A stretch of 64,000 bases of DNA from a bacterium (GCA_028713675.1 JAQTNV010000006.1:26611-90610); one strand, 5' to 3'; positions 44,964 through 53,214 are shown, counted from the stretch's first letter. Notes: generated by a model from the letters alone, not told the origin. Numbers and translations are program-made.

Positions 44964-46445
44964 TTATTCCACCTTCCAGATTGTTCCCTGGGGGGTATCC
45001 TCGAGGACAATCCCCTTCGCTTTCAACTCGTTCCGGATACGGTCCGCCGCGGCGAAATCCCGGGTTTTTCTCGCCTTTATCCTCTCGGCGATCAGCCGCT
45101 CGATCTCCTCGGTATTGATATCCTTCGAGGCCGCCTTGGTCATCTTTCTCTGCTCCAGATACCGGTCCGGGTCCAGCCCGAATATACCCAGGACCCCGCT
45201 GACCTGATTGATCTGGTCAAGGGCGGATGAAAGTTGATCGCTGACGGTCAAAGATTTTTCTGCAATGGTTAACAGCTTGTTTATTTCCCGGATGGCTTCG
45301 TAAACATGCCCGATCGCCATGGCGGTGTTGAAATCATCATCCATCGCCGAGAGGAATTGATCCATTAAGACTGATGATTGAGGACTTTGATTTTCAACTT
45401 TGAGCTTTGCCTCCGGCCCGTAAGGGCCTACGGCCCGGAGGGAGCTTTGAGCTTTGAGCTCTTTTTTCGCTTCCCGGATCGCGGTGTAAAACCTCTCCAG
45501 CGCCTTTTCCGATTCGGCCAGGGCTTCCTCGGTGAAATCCAGCGGGCTCCGGTAATGAGCGGAGAGCAGAAAATGCCGGATGACTTCCGGGTGATACCGC
45601 TTGATCATTTCCCTGACGGTCAGGAAATTTCCCAGGGACTTGGACATCTTCTCGGCATTGATATTGATGAACCCGTTGTGGAGCCAATAGCGGGCGAAAG
45701 GTTTCCCGGTGGCCCCTTCGCTCTGGGCAATTTCATTTTCATGGTGGGGAAAAATCAGGTCTTTTCCGCCCCCGTGAATATCGAACGTCTCCCCCAGGTA
45801 CTTCATGCTCATCGCCGAGCACTCAATGTGCCATCCCGGCCGCCCATCGCCCCAGGGAGAAGGCCAAAAGGGCTCCCCCGGCTTGGCCGCTTTCCAGAGG
45901 GCGAAATCCATGGGACTCCGTTTGCGGGGATCCACGTCCACACGGGCCCCGGCGATCATCATCTCCTTCTCGCGCTTGGAAAGCTTTCCATATTCGGGAA
46001 AAGCCTCGATCCGGAAATAAACATCCCCATCCACCACGTAGGCCCGGTCGCGGTCCAAAAGCTTCCGGATCAACAACTGGATATCGGGGATATGGTCGGT
46101 AACCCGGGGAGCGACATCCGGGGGCCGGACCCCGAGCGCGGCCATGTCCTCCTCGTATTCCCGGGCGTATTTCTGCGAGATGTTGCTGGAACTGGTTCCC
46201 TCGTCCTGGGCCCGCTTGATGATCTTGTCATCCACGTCGGTGAGGTTCCGGACATAGGTAACCTTCAGTCCGCGCTGCCGCAGGTGCCGCACGATCACAT
46301 CGAAGACCACGGCCGCCCGGGCATGCCCCAGGTGGGCGGAGTCGTAAACCGTCGGACCGCAGACATAAATCCCGACTTTTCCCGGGGCCAGCGGTTGAAA
46401 TTCCTCTTTTTTCTGGGTCAAAGTGTTATATACGCGGAGAGCCAT
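44964..46445 (-). CDS. cysS: Cysteinyl-tRNA synthetase with an in-frame repeat insert
   Basis: Charges tRNA-Cys. The 493 residues show the zinc ligand Cys29 in VCGPTVYD, HLGH (38-41, HIGH motif), WHIECSAMS with a second zinc Cys, HGGGKDLIFPHHENE, and KMSKSLGN (about 265-272). Between the catalytic part and the DALR domain, residues about 326-354 are encoded by a palindromic repeat (45410-45441) flanked by CTTTGAG heptamers, giving a stretch rich in Ser, Gln, Gly and Pro. The length is only slightly above the E. coli enzyme's, so the insert sits in a tolerated loop. It follows ispF by 9 bases in the common ispD-ispF-cysS order. Confidence 0.95.
   Translation of the reverse strand: MALRVYNTLTQKKEEFQPLAPGKVGIYVCGPTVYDSAHLGHARAAVVFDVIVRHLRQRGLKVTYVRNLTDVDDKIIKRAQDEGTSSSNISQKYAREYEEDMAALGVRPPDVAPRVTDHIPDIQLLIRKLLDRDRAYVVDGDVYFRIEAFPEYGKLSKREKEMMIAGARVDVDPRKRSPMDFALWKAAKPGEPFWPSPWGDGRPGWHIECSAMSMKYLGETFDIHGGGKDLIFPHHENEIAQSEGATGKPFARYWLHNGFININAEKMSKSLGNFLTVREMIKRYHPEVIRHFLLSAHYRSPLDFTEEALAESEKALERFYTAIREAKKELKAQSSLRAVGPYGPEAKLKVENQSPQSSVLMDQFLSAMDDDFNTAMAIGHVYEAIREINKLLTIAEKSLTVSDQLSSALDQINQVSGVLGIFGLDPDRYLEQRKMTKAASKDINTEEIERLIAERIKARKTRDFAAADRIRNELKAKGIVLEDTPQGTIWKVE
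45384..45466. repeat. Repeat element inside cysS
   Basis: CTTTGAG-type heptamers (45384-45409 and 45442-45463) flank CCTCCGGCCCGTAAGGGCCT and its inverted partner GGCCCGGAGG. The palindrome matches the intergenic repeat at 34266 at 20 of 22 positions. The whole element is read through in frame. Confidence 0.8.
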
Positions 46446-46454
46446 AATCTTCCT

Positions 46455-46967
46455 CTATGCTTTTTTCCTCGCTCCGGGAACTTTGCTCCTGACCAGCAAT
46501 ACCACGGCATAAGCTGAGATCCCTTTCCCTGCTCCGATTTCCCCCGTTCCTTCCGCGGTTTTGGCTTTCACCCCCATCGCGTCGGAGGCGATGCCCAGCA
46601 AAACCGCGACCTCTTCCTTAATCGCCGGGATGAAGCCTGAAAGCTTGGGTTTCTCCGCGATAATCGTGGTATCCACGTTGATAATCCGCCAGCCTTTTTT
46701 CGCGATGATTCCGAGAATTCCCTCGATGATTTTTTTTGAGGAGATATTCTGGTAACGCGGATCGGTATCGGGAAAATGGTAACCGATGTCCCTCTCACCC
46801 GCCGCCCCCAGGAGCGCGTCCCCGACCGCGTGGAGGAGAACATCCGCGTCCGAGTGCCCGAGCATCCCCTGGGCAAAGGGGATTTCCACACCCCCTAAAA
46901 TAAATTTTCTGCCCTCGACCAGCCGGTGAAAATCCCAGCCGAAACCTACGCGGAGATCCATGGTCAA
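46455..46967 (-). CDS. ispF: 2-C-methyl-D-erythritol 2,4-cyclodiphosphate synthase
   Basis: Fifth step of the MEP isoprenoid pathway, forming the cyclic diphosphate with release of CMP. At 170 residues slightly longer than usual because of a short basic C-terminal tail. Metal ligands Asp12 and His14 in GWDFHRL, and His46 in HSDADVLLHAVGDALLGA (38-55); DIGYHFPDTDP (about 60-70) and TAEGTGEIGAGKGISAYA (about 137-154) complete the site. The first motif reads GFGWDFHR, where most have GxGYDxHR. Its ATG overlaps the ispD stop by four bases (ATGA). Confidence 0.96.
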   Translation of the reverse strand: MTMDLRVGFGWDFHRLVEGRKFILGGVEIPFAQGMLGHSDADVLLHAVGDALLGAAGERDIGYHFPDTDPRYQNISSKKIIEGILGIIAKKGWRIINVDTTIIAEKPKLSGFIPAIKEEVAVLLGIASDAMGVKAKTAEGTGEIGAGKGISAYAVVLLVRSKVPGARKKA

Positions 46968-47707
46968 ATCGACGATTTCTGCCTCTCCCGGGTAATGGCC
47001 TCCGCCATCCAGAGATCAAAGGGCGTGGTTATTTTGATATTCTCCGGATCTCCCGGGATCACCCTGACCGGGGCCCCCGCCAGCTCCACCAGGCTGGCAT
47101 CATCGGTAACCATCAAATCGCCCCGCTGTAAAATTTTATACGCCTTGGCCAGGATCGAAAGCCGGAAACCCTGGGGGGTCTGGATCTCCCGGAGCCTGTC
47201 CCGGGACGGGGTTTTTTCCACCAGATTATCCCGGGGATCAACCAGCTTGATCGTGTTCCGGGGCTTCAGCCCGGGGACCACGGCTCCGTATTTTTCCGCC
47301 GATCTGATCACCTTCTGGATCAATTCCACGGTCACCAGCGGGCGGGCCCCGTCATGGATCAAAATTATGGGATCAGCGGATTTGCCGGTTATTGGCCGGC
47401 CTTTTCCGAGGATCTGGATCAGTTTCGAAACGGCCTCCAGGCCCATCCTCACCGAGTCCTGCCTTTTCTGCCCTCCGGTCACCACCTTGACCGCTTTTTT
47501 AAGCCCGAGTTTCTCCACCTCCCGGCGGATCACCACCGCCTGGGCCCGCGGAACCACCAGAACGATCGCCTTTACCGAATCCAGATCGGAAAAAGGCTGA
47601 ATCGCCCGGAGCCAGATGGGAACACCCCCGAGTTCAAAAAACTGCTTGGGAACATTTCCCCCGAACCTTTTTCCCTGCCCGGCCGCGACAATGATTGGAA
47701 TAACCAT
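46964..47707 (-). CDS. ispD: 2-C-methyl-D-erythritol 4-phosphate cytidylyltransferase
   Basis: Third step of the MEP pathway: couples CTP to methylerythritol phosphate. A longer frame opens at 47779, but the ATG at 47707 gives the family start MVIPIIVAAGQGKRFGG, with the nucleotide-binding Gly-rich loop and Lys/Arg. Further motifs: KQFFELGGVPI (22-32), ILIHDGARPLVT (about 122-133) and TPQGFRL (about 181-187). About 247 residues. Overlaps ispF by four bases, so the two are translationally coupled; together they supply precursors for the polyprenyl synthase at 8608. The upstream ribosome binding site is weak. Confidence 0.95.
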   Translation of the reverse strand: MVIPIIVAAGQGKRFGGNVPKQFFELGGVPIWLRAIQPFSDLDSVKAIVLVVPRAQAVVIRREVEKLGLKKAVKVVTGGQKRQDSVRMGLEAVSKLIQILGKGRPITGKSADPIILIHDGARPLVTVELIQKVIRSAEKYGAVVPGLKPRNTIKLVDPRDNLVEKTPSRDRLREIQTPQGFRLSILAKAYKILQRGDLMVTDDASLVELAGAPVRVIPGDPENIKITTPFDLWMAEAITRERQKSSI

Positions 47708-48112
47708 GTCTAGAATAGTATGAGCCTCAACAGAATTTTGCAAATTTGATAGCAGTGATGACAAAGGCTGTTTTGCCACCCGTTTACCCGCATATTGACA
47801 GATCCTTCAAAGAAGAAGATAATCCTCGCAAGAGAATTGGGACTATTCAAGTGCATACGGGTCTAACTTTTAAATATATAAGCGTTTTTTGTATCGGTTT
47901 AACAATAATATTTTTAATATCGCGAAGCTCCCGCCAAGACCCGAATGCGCGTAAAAAATAATAATAAAGAGATAGAACATTTAATTGATCTCAGGAGGAA
48001 GCTTTTTACTTTTTTTCACCATCCTCCTCCCGCTTATTGAAAATTAATCATTGTGCTTTACCGGGATTTCCCGTTTTTTTTCAATTAATTGCCGAAAGGA
48101 GGCAAGACTAAG
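47708..48112. other. 405-base AT-rich gap with a promoter candidate
   Basis: A plus-strand frame of 71 codons (47746-47961) crosses it but has no ribosome binding site and overlaps a promoter-like site, so it is not called. Nothing else was recognised apart from the leader of the Ala/Pro-rich gene with GAAAGGAGG at 48094-48102. Confidence 0.5.
47795..47823 (+). promoter_or_regulatory. Sigma-70-type promoter candidate
   Basis: TTGACA (47795-47800), 17 bases, GATAAT (47818-47823): perfect -35 and near-perfect -10 at ideal spacing, in AT-rich DNA, reading toward the gene at 48113. It leaves a leader of about 280 bases. Confidence 0.5.
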
Positions 48113-48472
48113 ATGAAGAGTGTAAAAAGCGTAGTTGCAGGGTTGGTATTGGCTGCTGGTCTGTTGATGGTTCCGGTTCTGGTAGCCCAGGCGGCCGATC
48201 AGGCGGCCCCCGCTCCGGCTCCCGCGGCTCCGGCTGTAGCAGCTCCCGCTGCTCCGGCTCCCGCTGCTCCGGCTGACGTGAAAGCAGAGAAAAAGGCCGT
48301 TCCTGAGGAAAAGGCGGTCGCCAAGAAAAAGGTAGTTAAGAAGAAGAAAGCCGTCAAGAAAGAAGAGCCTAAGAAAGAAGAAGCTCCGAAGGCTGAGGCC
48401 CCCGCTGCTCCGGCTCCGGCCGCTCCGGCCCCTGCCGCTGCTCCGGCTCCGGCTCCCGCCCCCAAGAAATAA
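48113..48472 (+). CDS. Exported Ala/Pro/Lys-rich low-complexity protein
   Basis: ATG at 48113 has GAAAGGAGG 10 bases before it. The 119-residue product has a clear signal peptide (1-25, AQAAD), then only low-complexity sequence: Ala-Pro repeats (about 26-57), a Lys/Glu/Val block (EKKAVPEEKAVAKKKVVKKKKA, split between about 58 and 95), and a second Ala-Pro repeat ending KK. It has no folded domain. The pattern recalls TonB/TolA-type spacers and lysine-rich histone-like tails. Periplasmic, function unknown. A perfect terminator follows, so it is probably a single, strongly expressed gene. Confidence 0.78.
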   Translation: MKSVKSVVAGLVLAAGLLMVPVLVAQAADQAAPAPAPAAPAVAAPAAPAPAAPADVKAEKKAVPEEKAVAKKKVVKKKKAVKKEEPKKEEAPKAEAPAAPAPAAPAPAAAPAPAPAPKK

Positions 48473-48500
48473 CGCGGCGGATTTAAATCTCTAGAATTAA

Positions 48501-48539
48501 ACGGGAGGGGAACCAATCGGTTCCCCTCCCGTATTTTTT
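48501..48539 (+). terminator. Intrinsic terminator after the Ala/Pro-rich gene
   Basis: Perfect 14-base stem ACGGGAGGGGAACC (48501-48514) and GGTTCCCCTCCCGT (48519-48532), loop AATC, followed by ATTTTTT. Confidence 0.93.
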
Positions 48540-48555
48540 CGACCTGATTATAAAT

Positions 48556-48576
48556 GCAGCCTAAAGGCTGCGACTA
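48556..48576. repeat. Palindromic repeat GCAGCCT-AA-AGGCTGC
   Basis: Seven-base perfect arms, then GACTACC. Sequence variant of the repeat at 3941, with both arms changed in step. Confidence 0.65.
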
Positions 48577-48632
48577 CCTTTTCACTTCTACTATCCAACC
48601 ACCTGACTACCCAACCACCAAGCCACCTGTCT

Positions 48633-49817
48633 TCAGGGCCTTCCCACCACCGCCACGCAGGCGACCGTACCCGGTCCACCCAGGGTATGAGCCAACCCGA
48701 TATCGGCTCTTTTGACCTGTCTTTTGCCGCAGCGTCCGCGGATCTGGTCACAGACCTCGGAAAGCATCCGGATCCCGGAGGCCCCGATCGGATGCCCTGA
48801 ACATTTCAACCCGCCGCCGGTGTTGACCGGAAGCCGTCCCTCGAGCGAGGTCACCCCTTCCTCGATCAGCCGCCAGCCCTGTCCCCGCGGGGCGAAGCCC
48901 AAATCCTCGTAGTTGATGATTTCGGTAATGGTGAAGCAATCATGGCAATCGGCCACGTGTATTTCCTTGGCCGGATCGGAAATCCCGGCCTGCCGGTAGG
49001 CCGATTTCGCGGCCTCCTGGGTGGCCCGGAACCCGAGAAAGTCAAAATCCGGTTCGAACTGGATCGTGAAGTATCCGCCGTTGGTGGCCGCGCCGAAGCC
49101 CTTGATCAGGAGGTAATCCTTGTTTAGCTTCTGGGCCAGTTCCTTCCGGGTCAGGATGACCACGGCGGCCCCATCGGTAGTCGGACAGCAGTCAAAGAGC
49201 CTCAGGGGTTCGGCCACCGGGGGCGCCTTGCGGGCCTGTTCCAGGGTGATCTCACGCTGGAAATGAGCCTTGGGATTCATCGAACCGTTGTGGTGGTTCT
49301 TGACGGCCACCTTGCCGAGGATCTCGTCGGAAAGCTTGTTGACATGGAGATACCGGCTGGCCAGCAGGGCGAATATTCCCGGGGCCGTCCGTCCCTTGCA
49401 GTAAACCGGGTGCCCCTTTTCCACGTGCTGGGCGACCAAGCTCCCCCGCCCCGGGACCTCCCGCATTTTTTCCACCCCGCAGGCCATCACCACGTCGTAT
49501 TCACCGCAGGCCACGGCAAAAGCGGCGTTCCGGACCGCCTCCAAACCCGTCGCGCAGTAATTCGAGACCCGCACCACCGGAATCGGTGAAAGGGCCAGGG
49601 TATCGGCCAGGGTGCTGCCCGCGACCCCCTCGAATCCCCAGGCGTAAGGAAGGTATGTACCGAGCCAGGCCGCTTGGATCTGGCCGGGATCAATCTTGGC
49701 ATCGGCGTAGGCCAGGTAGGCCGCGTCCACCAGCATATCCTTATAGTCCGAGTTGAAATTCTCCCCGAACTTGCAGTACCCAGTTCCAAGAATTGCTACT
49801 TCACCCGCAATCGGCAT
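48633..49817 (-). CDS. Thiolase (SCP2-like/archaeal type)
   Basis: Thiolase-fold enzyme of 394 residues that would cleave a 3-oxoacyl-CoA with CoA. Active Cys88 in VSNYCATGLEAV, the His in CSGHPIGASG (about 340), and HDCFTITEI (about 290) are present. The final motif reads HTLGGPGTVAC rather than the C-GGG of classical degradative thiolases, placing it with SCP2/archaeal and benzoylsuccinyl-CoA-type thiolases, which work in complex with DUF35 proteins. The gene upstream carries a DUF35 domain, so a complex is likely. Last gene of the operon that starts at 58394. AAGGAGG precedes its ATG. Confidence 0.9.
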   Translation of the reverse strand: MPIAGEVAILGTGYCKFGENFNSDYKDMLVDAAYLAYADAKIDPGQIQAAWLGTYLPYAWGFEGVAGSTLADTLALSPIPVVRVSNYCATGLEAVRNAAFAVACGEYDVVMACGVEKMREVPGRGSLVAQHVEKGHPVYCKGRTAPGIFALLASRYLHVNKLSDEILGKVAVKNHHNGSMNPKAHFQREITLEQARKAPPVAEPLRLFDCCPTTDGAAVVILTRKELAQKLNKDYLLIKGFGAATNGGYFTIQFEPDFDFLGFRATQEAAKSAYRQAGISDPAKEIHVADCHDCFTITEIINYEDLGFAPRGQGWRLIEEGVTSLEGRLPVNTGGGLKCSGHPIGASGIRMLSEVCDQIRGRCGKRQVKRADIGLAHTLGGPGTVACVAVVGRP

Positions 49818-49869
49818 TGTTTCCTCCTTATGTGTTTACTTCTTTCTTCTCCTCACTTCTCACTTTTTA

Positions 49870-51270
49870 CTAAATTGGCCGCATCTTCCAGAAATAATTG
49901 ATAAAGCCAGAACCCTCATGGAGCCGGCGGAAAGTCAGTTCCACTTCCATCCCGATCTCCGCCTTGGCCGCGTCGCAATCTGCCATCTGGCCGTAGAAAC
50001 GCCCGCCGCCTTCGAGATCCGCGGAAGCCATAACCACCGGAGGATCCGGCGTGGGCGGGAGATGGTCCTTGGTCAGGGTATAGATCTTACCCCGGTGGCC
50101 GATTTTCCAATCATCCATTTTGTCCTTGGTCCGGCATTTCTTGCAGATCCGGCGGGGCGGAAAATAGCGCTCCCCGCAATTCTGGCAGCGCACCCCGTGG
50201 AGACGGATGATGGCCGCCTCTTCGCGGTTCAGGATGATCGGGGAGGTATAGGGGTTGACCTTCTCCGACGGCAGGCTGCCGCGGAACTGGAGATATTTAC
50301 CATAGCTGGAAATCACCCGGCGAAACTCGATCGCTTTCCCGAGGCTCCCCCGGTTGGGCGCGGAAGCAATTTTATCCGTGGCCTCCAGGAGAAAGGCGTC
50401 GCACCCGCCCCCATAAACAAGCCAAATGATCCGGTCACCCGGCTGGGCGGTTTCCAGGGCCTGGATCAAAAGGAGAACAGGCATGGCCGCTCCGGAGTTC
50501 CCGATCTTCTGGTAGAGTTCTCCACCCAGAGCGGAAGCCTCCGAAAACCCCAGGGATTTATGAAAGGTCTGAGCGGTTTTAGCGTCCGGGGCCGCGAAGA
50601 CCACTTTGTTGATCTTGTCCTTGGACAGGCCGGCTTTTTTCAACAATTTATCCGCGGCTTCCTTCAACAGGGGCAACATGGCGTTTTCCCGGACAAAGCG
50701 GGCGTCTTCTTCGTGGGGATACGTCTCCCCTTCCCTCCGCCAGATATCCACGATCTCGCGGGTGAGCGAAATGACTTCTTTAATTTCGGCGATGACGTTA
50801 TCCGACCCCACCATCAGTCCGCCCGCCGCGTCCCCGACCTCAAGCTCGGCCGGTGAACCGGGTTCGGCCTGCCGAAGGTCAGAAGCCGCGATCAAGACTG
50901 ACCTGGCCGCGCCGGCCTTGACCCCATTGATCGCAGAAAGAAAGGCCGAAGCCGCGGCCCGGACGGAACCGGAAAAATCGGCGGAATGAATCTCGCAGGC
51001 CAGGTCCAGGGCCGAAGCTACCAAAGCGGAATTCCCCATCTCGAGATAAGGCAGGGAGGTCGAGGCCAGATAGATTCCCCCGACCTCGTTTTGGGATTTC
51101 CCGGCCAGGCACGAATCGAGCGCGGCCCAGGCCATCGTAACCGCATCCTCGTCGTGATTGGCCACCGCCCGCTCCGTCTTTCCGCCCGGGCCTCCCCAGG
51201 CCGCCCCTACAACCTGGCCGGTCAGACGGTAACGCGGGACGTGAACGCCATAACCAGTGATTCCAACCAT
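49870..51270 (-). CDS. HMG-CoA-synthase-like protein fused to DUF35 OB-fold, catalytic residues lost
   Basis: A 466-residue fusion. Residues 1-345 have the thiolase/HMG-CoA synthase fold, opening GITGYGVHVPRYRLTG and including DIWRREGETYPHEEDARF as in archaeal HMG-CoA synthase. The Cys loop region reads SADFSGSVRAAASAF (96-110), with no Cys, and the catalytic His region reads VVFAAPDAK (223-231), with Ala for His. The C-terminal part is DUF35: zinc ribbon Cys362, Cys365, Cys376, Cys379 plus an OB-fold (about 390-466). In archaea and in toluene degradation DUF35 proteins hold thiolases together. This fusion may be a scaffold for the thiolase downstream, not a synthase. Confidence 0.85.
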   Translation of the reverse strand: MVGITGYGVHVPRYRLTGQVVGAAWGGPGGKTERAVANHDEDAVTMAWAALDSCLAGKSQNEVGGIYLASTSLPYLEMGNSALVASALDLACEIHSADFSGSVRAAASAFLSAINGVKAGAARSVLIAASDLRQAEPGSPAELEVGDAAGGLMVGSDNVIAEIKEVISLTREIVDIWRREGETYPHEEDARFVRENAMLPLLKEAADKLLKKAGLSKDKINKVVFAAPDAKTAQTFHKSLGFSEASALGGELYQKIGNSGAAMPVLLLIQALETAQPGDRIIWLVYGGGCDAFLLEATDKIASAPNRGSLGKAIEFRRVISSYGKYLQFRGSLPSEKVNPYTSPIILNREEAAIIRLHGVRCQNCGERYFPPRRICKKCRTKDKMDDWKIGHRGKIYTLTKDHLPPTPDPPVVMASADLEGGGRFYGQMADCDAAKAEIGMEVELTFRRLHEGSGFINYFWKMRPI

Positions 51271-51357
51271 AATTTACCCTCCTGATATTTTTACAAATAA
51301 TTTTTTGAGTGTCGGCATCAGTGTCAGTGTCGGAAATCTAGCAATGTTAATACTGAA

Positions 51358-51420
51358 TCTTTGGACTTTCCCCTTTTTTCTTCTATCTTTGACCTTTCAC
51401 CTTTGAGCTTTGACCTGACT
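51358..51420. repeat. Heptamer array CTTTGAC
   Basis: CTTTGAC-CTTTCAC-CTTTGAG-CTTTGAC (about 51387-51415) 3' of the CoA-transferase gene. The same unit occurs at 904-938 (CCTTTGA, CCTTTCA, CCTTTAA) and beside the cysS insert. Confidence 0.8.
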
Positions 51421-51423
51421 TAT

Positions 51424-53202
51424 CTAGCTGAGAAACTGCTTTTTGGGATCAAAGCTCCGCAATCGCCAGATCTCCTCCCGAGTGGGGGGGGGAATCCTCC
51501 GAAGCTCGGGCGCCGCCTTGACCTCGAAGCCGCAGGCTTCCTTCACCCGGCGGATGGCATCTTCTTCCTTGATCCCTGCCGGGCAATCAGGATAGGCGAT
51601 CATCGCGAGTTCTTTCTTACCCTGGTCTTTGCCGAAAACCGCGAGGTCGGAAACCACGAAACTCACGCGGTCTCCCGGGCTGCTGATGTAATTGAGCTTA
51701 TCGATATATCTCCGCTTCCCGAGCGGCGCGCTGACCACCACCTCCCGGGCCATGGAGGCCACATCGTTTCCCCCGCCCGGGCCGGTGAGGTACAGCTTCT
51801 TTTCCGGGATCTTCGTGGTATTGATATTCCCAAGCTTATCCACCTGCCCGGCCCCCAGGCTCCCGATGCAGCGGGCGTTGGCCCCGCCCATGAAAAGACC
51901 CATCACCTCGTCAACCTGGCTGAGCATCCGGCAGGTGTGGATATTCCGAAGATTGAAAATGAAGGGATCCGCCGGGCAGGGATCATAGCCGTAGAATCCC
52001 ACCTCGGCAATCAGGCTGACCGGATTATCCTGACTTTTCAGGGCCTTGGCCGCCAGCCAGGCCGCCAGGTTGGAAGTGCCGATCCCGGCCAGGATGGTAT
52101 GGTGGCCCTGCTTTTTCACCTGCTCCTCTATGATCCTCCCGGCCATCACCGCCATCAGCTCCAGGCCGCTGGGGGGCGCGTCCGGATTCTCACCCAGCCC
52201 CATTTCGCGGAAATCGGAAACCCAGGAGTCGGCATTCGATCGGCCCTTGAGATAAAGCACCCGGTCCCGCCCCAGGCGGGTGAGATATTCCTGCTGATCC
52301 GGGCAGGAAAGAATCCATTTTTCCACCCATTCCCGCAGCGCCCGAGGATCGTTGATAACCTTCCGGAGATCAACCATGAACTCATAATCGTCGGCATAGG
52401 CAGGAAACTCCGGGAGTCCGTAATTGGAAAGCCCGGCGGGGTGAGCCCCCAACTCGGCCGGGCAGACCGCTTTAACCACGGCGGAAGGGATCCGGACCAG
52501 GTGGGAATGCGACCGGATGAATTCCGGGGAAACCACTTTTTCCACTGAAGCGATCACACCTTCCCGGGAAGCCAGGGCCCCGTAAATGCCCTCCCCGTAA
52601 GGCGGGCACAAAAGAACATTTCCCTCCGGGTCGGCCGCCTGGCCATGGATGAAGGTGAGATCCGGTCTCAAAGCCCGGGCCATTCCGATTTCGTTCCCAT
52701 CGGGAAGCCTGACCTTACAGAGATCTTTCTTGTTTTCTTCCTCCATGCTCGATCCGAAAACCGAGGAGATCGGGATCCATTCCATTCCCATCGCCCCGGC
52801 CCGCAACCGAAGGGGATAGGAAAGGATCGTCCAGGATTCGAATTCGCAGGTGCCGTTCCGGTAGGCTTCCTGATAGATCGGGTTGGGAAGCGCCGCCGGA
52901 TAGGTATCTCCGACAAAAGTGGAAACAACCTTTTTCGCGAGTTTCCCGTAAATTAGGGCGAAATTGGAAGCGGTCAGTCCCAGGCTTAAAATCGTGAAAC
53001 CCGGATCTTTTTCCCAGAACTGCCGGACAATCTCGTGGATGGCGGCGTTCGGCCGGGAATGGTGCATGGTGAAATGCAGGGCCATCCCGGGCCGGACGAA
53101 TTGCCGCACCGCCCGGGAGAGCTCCATTACCTTGCCCCGGGACCTGAGGCCCAGGTCATAGTTGTCTTCCAGAATAAATTTTTGCAGGTCCGGCGCGGGC
53201 AT
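51424..53202 (-). CDS. Class I CoA-transferase, alpha and beta halves fused
   Basis: A 592-residue protein joining the two subunits of glutaconate-type CoA-transferases. The alpha half (about 15-300) has KVMELSRAVRQFVRPGMALHF, ADPEGNVLLCPPYGEG and AVVKAVCPAEL; the beta half (about 350-560) has LELMAVMAGRIIEEQ, ILAGIGTSNLAAWLAAKAL and SLIAEVGFYGYDP (about 400), where the Glu is the residue that forms the covalent CoA ester in the family. Some relatives (IpdAB) are CoA-dependent ring hydrolases instead. GGAGG precedes the ATG at 53202. Acid substrate unknown. Confidence 0.85.
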   Translation of the reverse strand: MPAPDLQKFILEDNYDLGLRSRGKVMELSRAVRQFVRPGMALHFTMHHSRPNAAIHEIVRQFWEKDPGFTILSLGLTASNFALIYGKLAKKVVSTFVGDTYPAALPNPIYQEAYRNGTCEFESWTILSYPLRLRAGAMGMEWIPISSVFGSSMEEENKKDLCKVRLPDGNEIGMARALRPDLTFIHGQAADPEGNVLLCPPYGEGIYGALASREGVIASVEKVVSPEFIRSHSHLVRIPSAVVKAVCPAELGAHPAGLSNYGLPEFPAYADDYEFMVDLRKVINDPRALREWVEKWILSCPDQQEYLTRLGRDRVLYLKGRSNADSWVSDFREMGLGENPDAPPSGLELMAVMAGRIIEEQVKKQGHHTILAGIGTSNLAAWLAAKALKSQDNPVSLIAEVGFYGYDPCPADPFIFNLRNIHTCRMLSQVDEVMGLFMGGANARCIGSLGAGQVDKLGNINTTKIPEKKLYLTGPGGGNDVASMAREVVVSAPLGKRRYIDKLNYISSPGDRVSFVVSDLAVFGKDQGKKELAMIAYPDCPAGIKEEDAIRRVKEACGFEVKAAPELRRIPPPTREEIWRLRSFDPKKQFLS

Positions 53203-53214
53203 GAACCTCCCGAA

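Noticed and set aside
47746..47961. 71-codon plus-strand ORF with a hydrophobic stretch
   Set aside because: No ribosome binding site, overlaps a promoter-like site, AT-rich non-coding composition; chance ORF is likelier.
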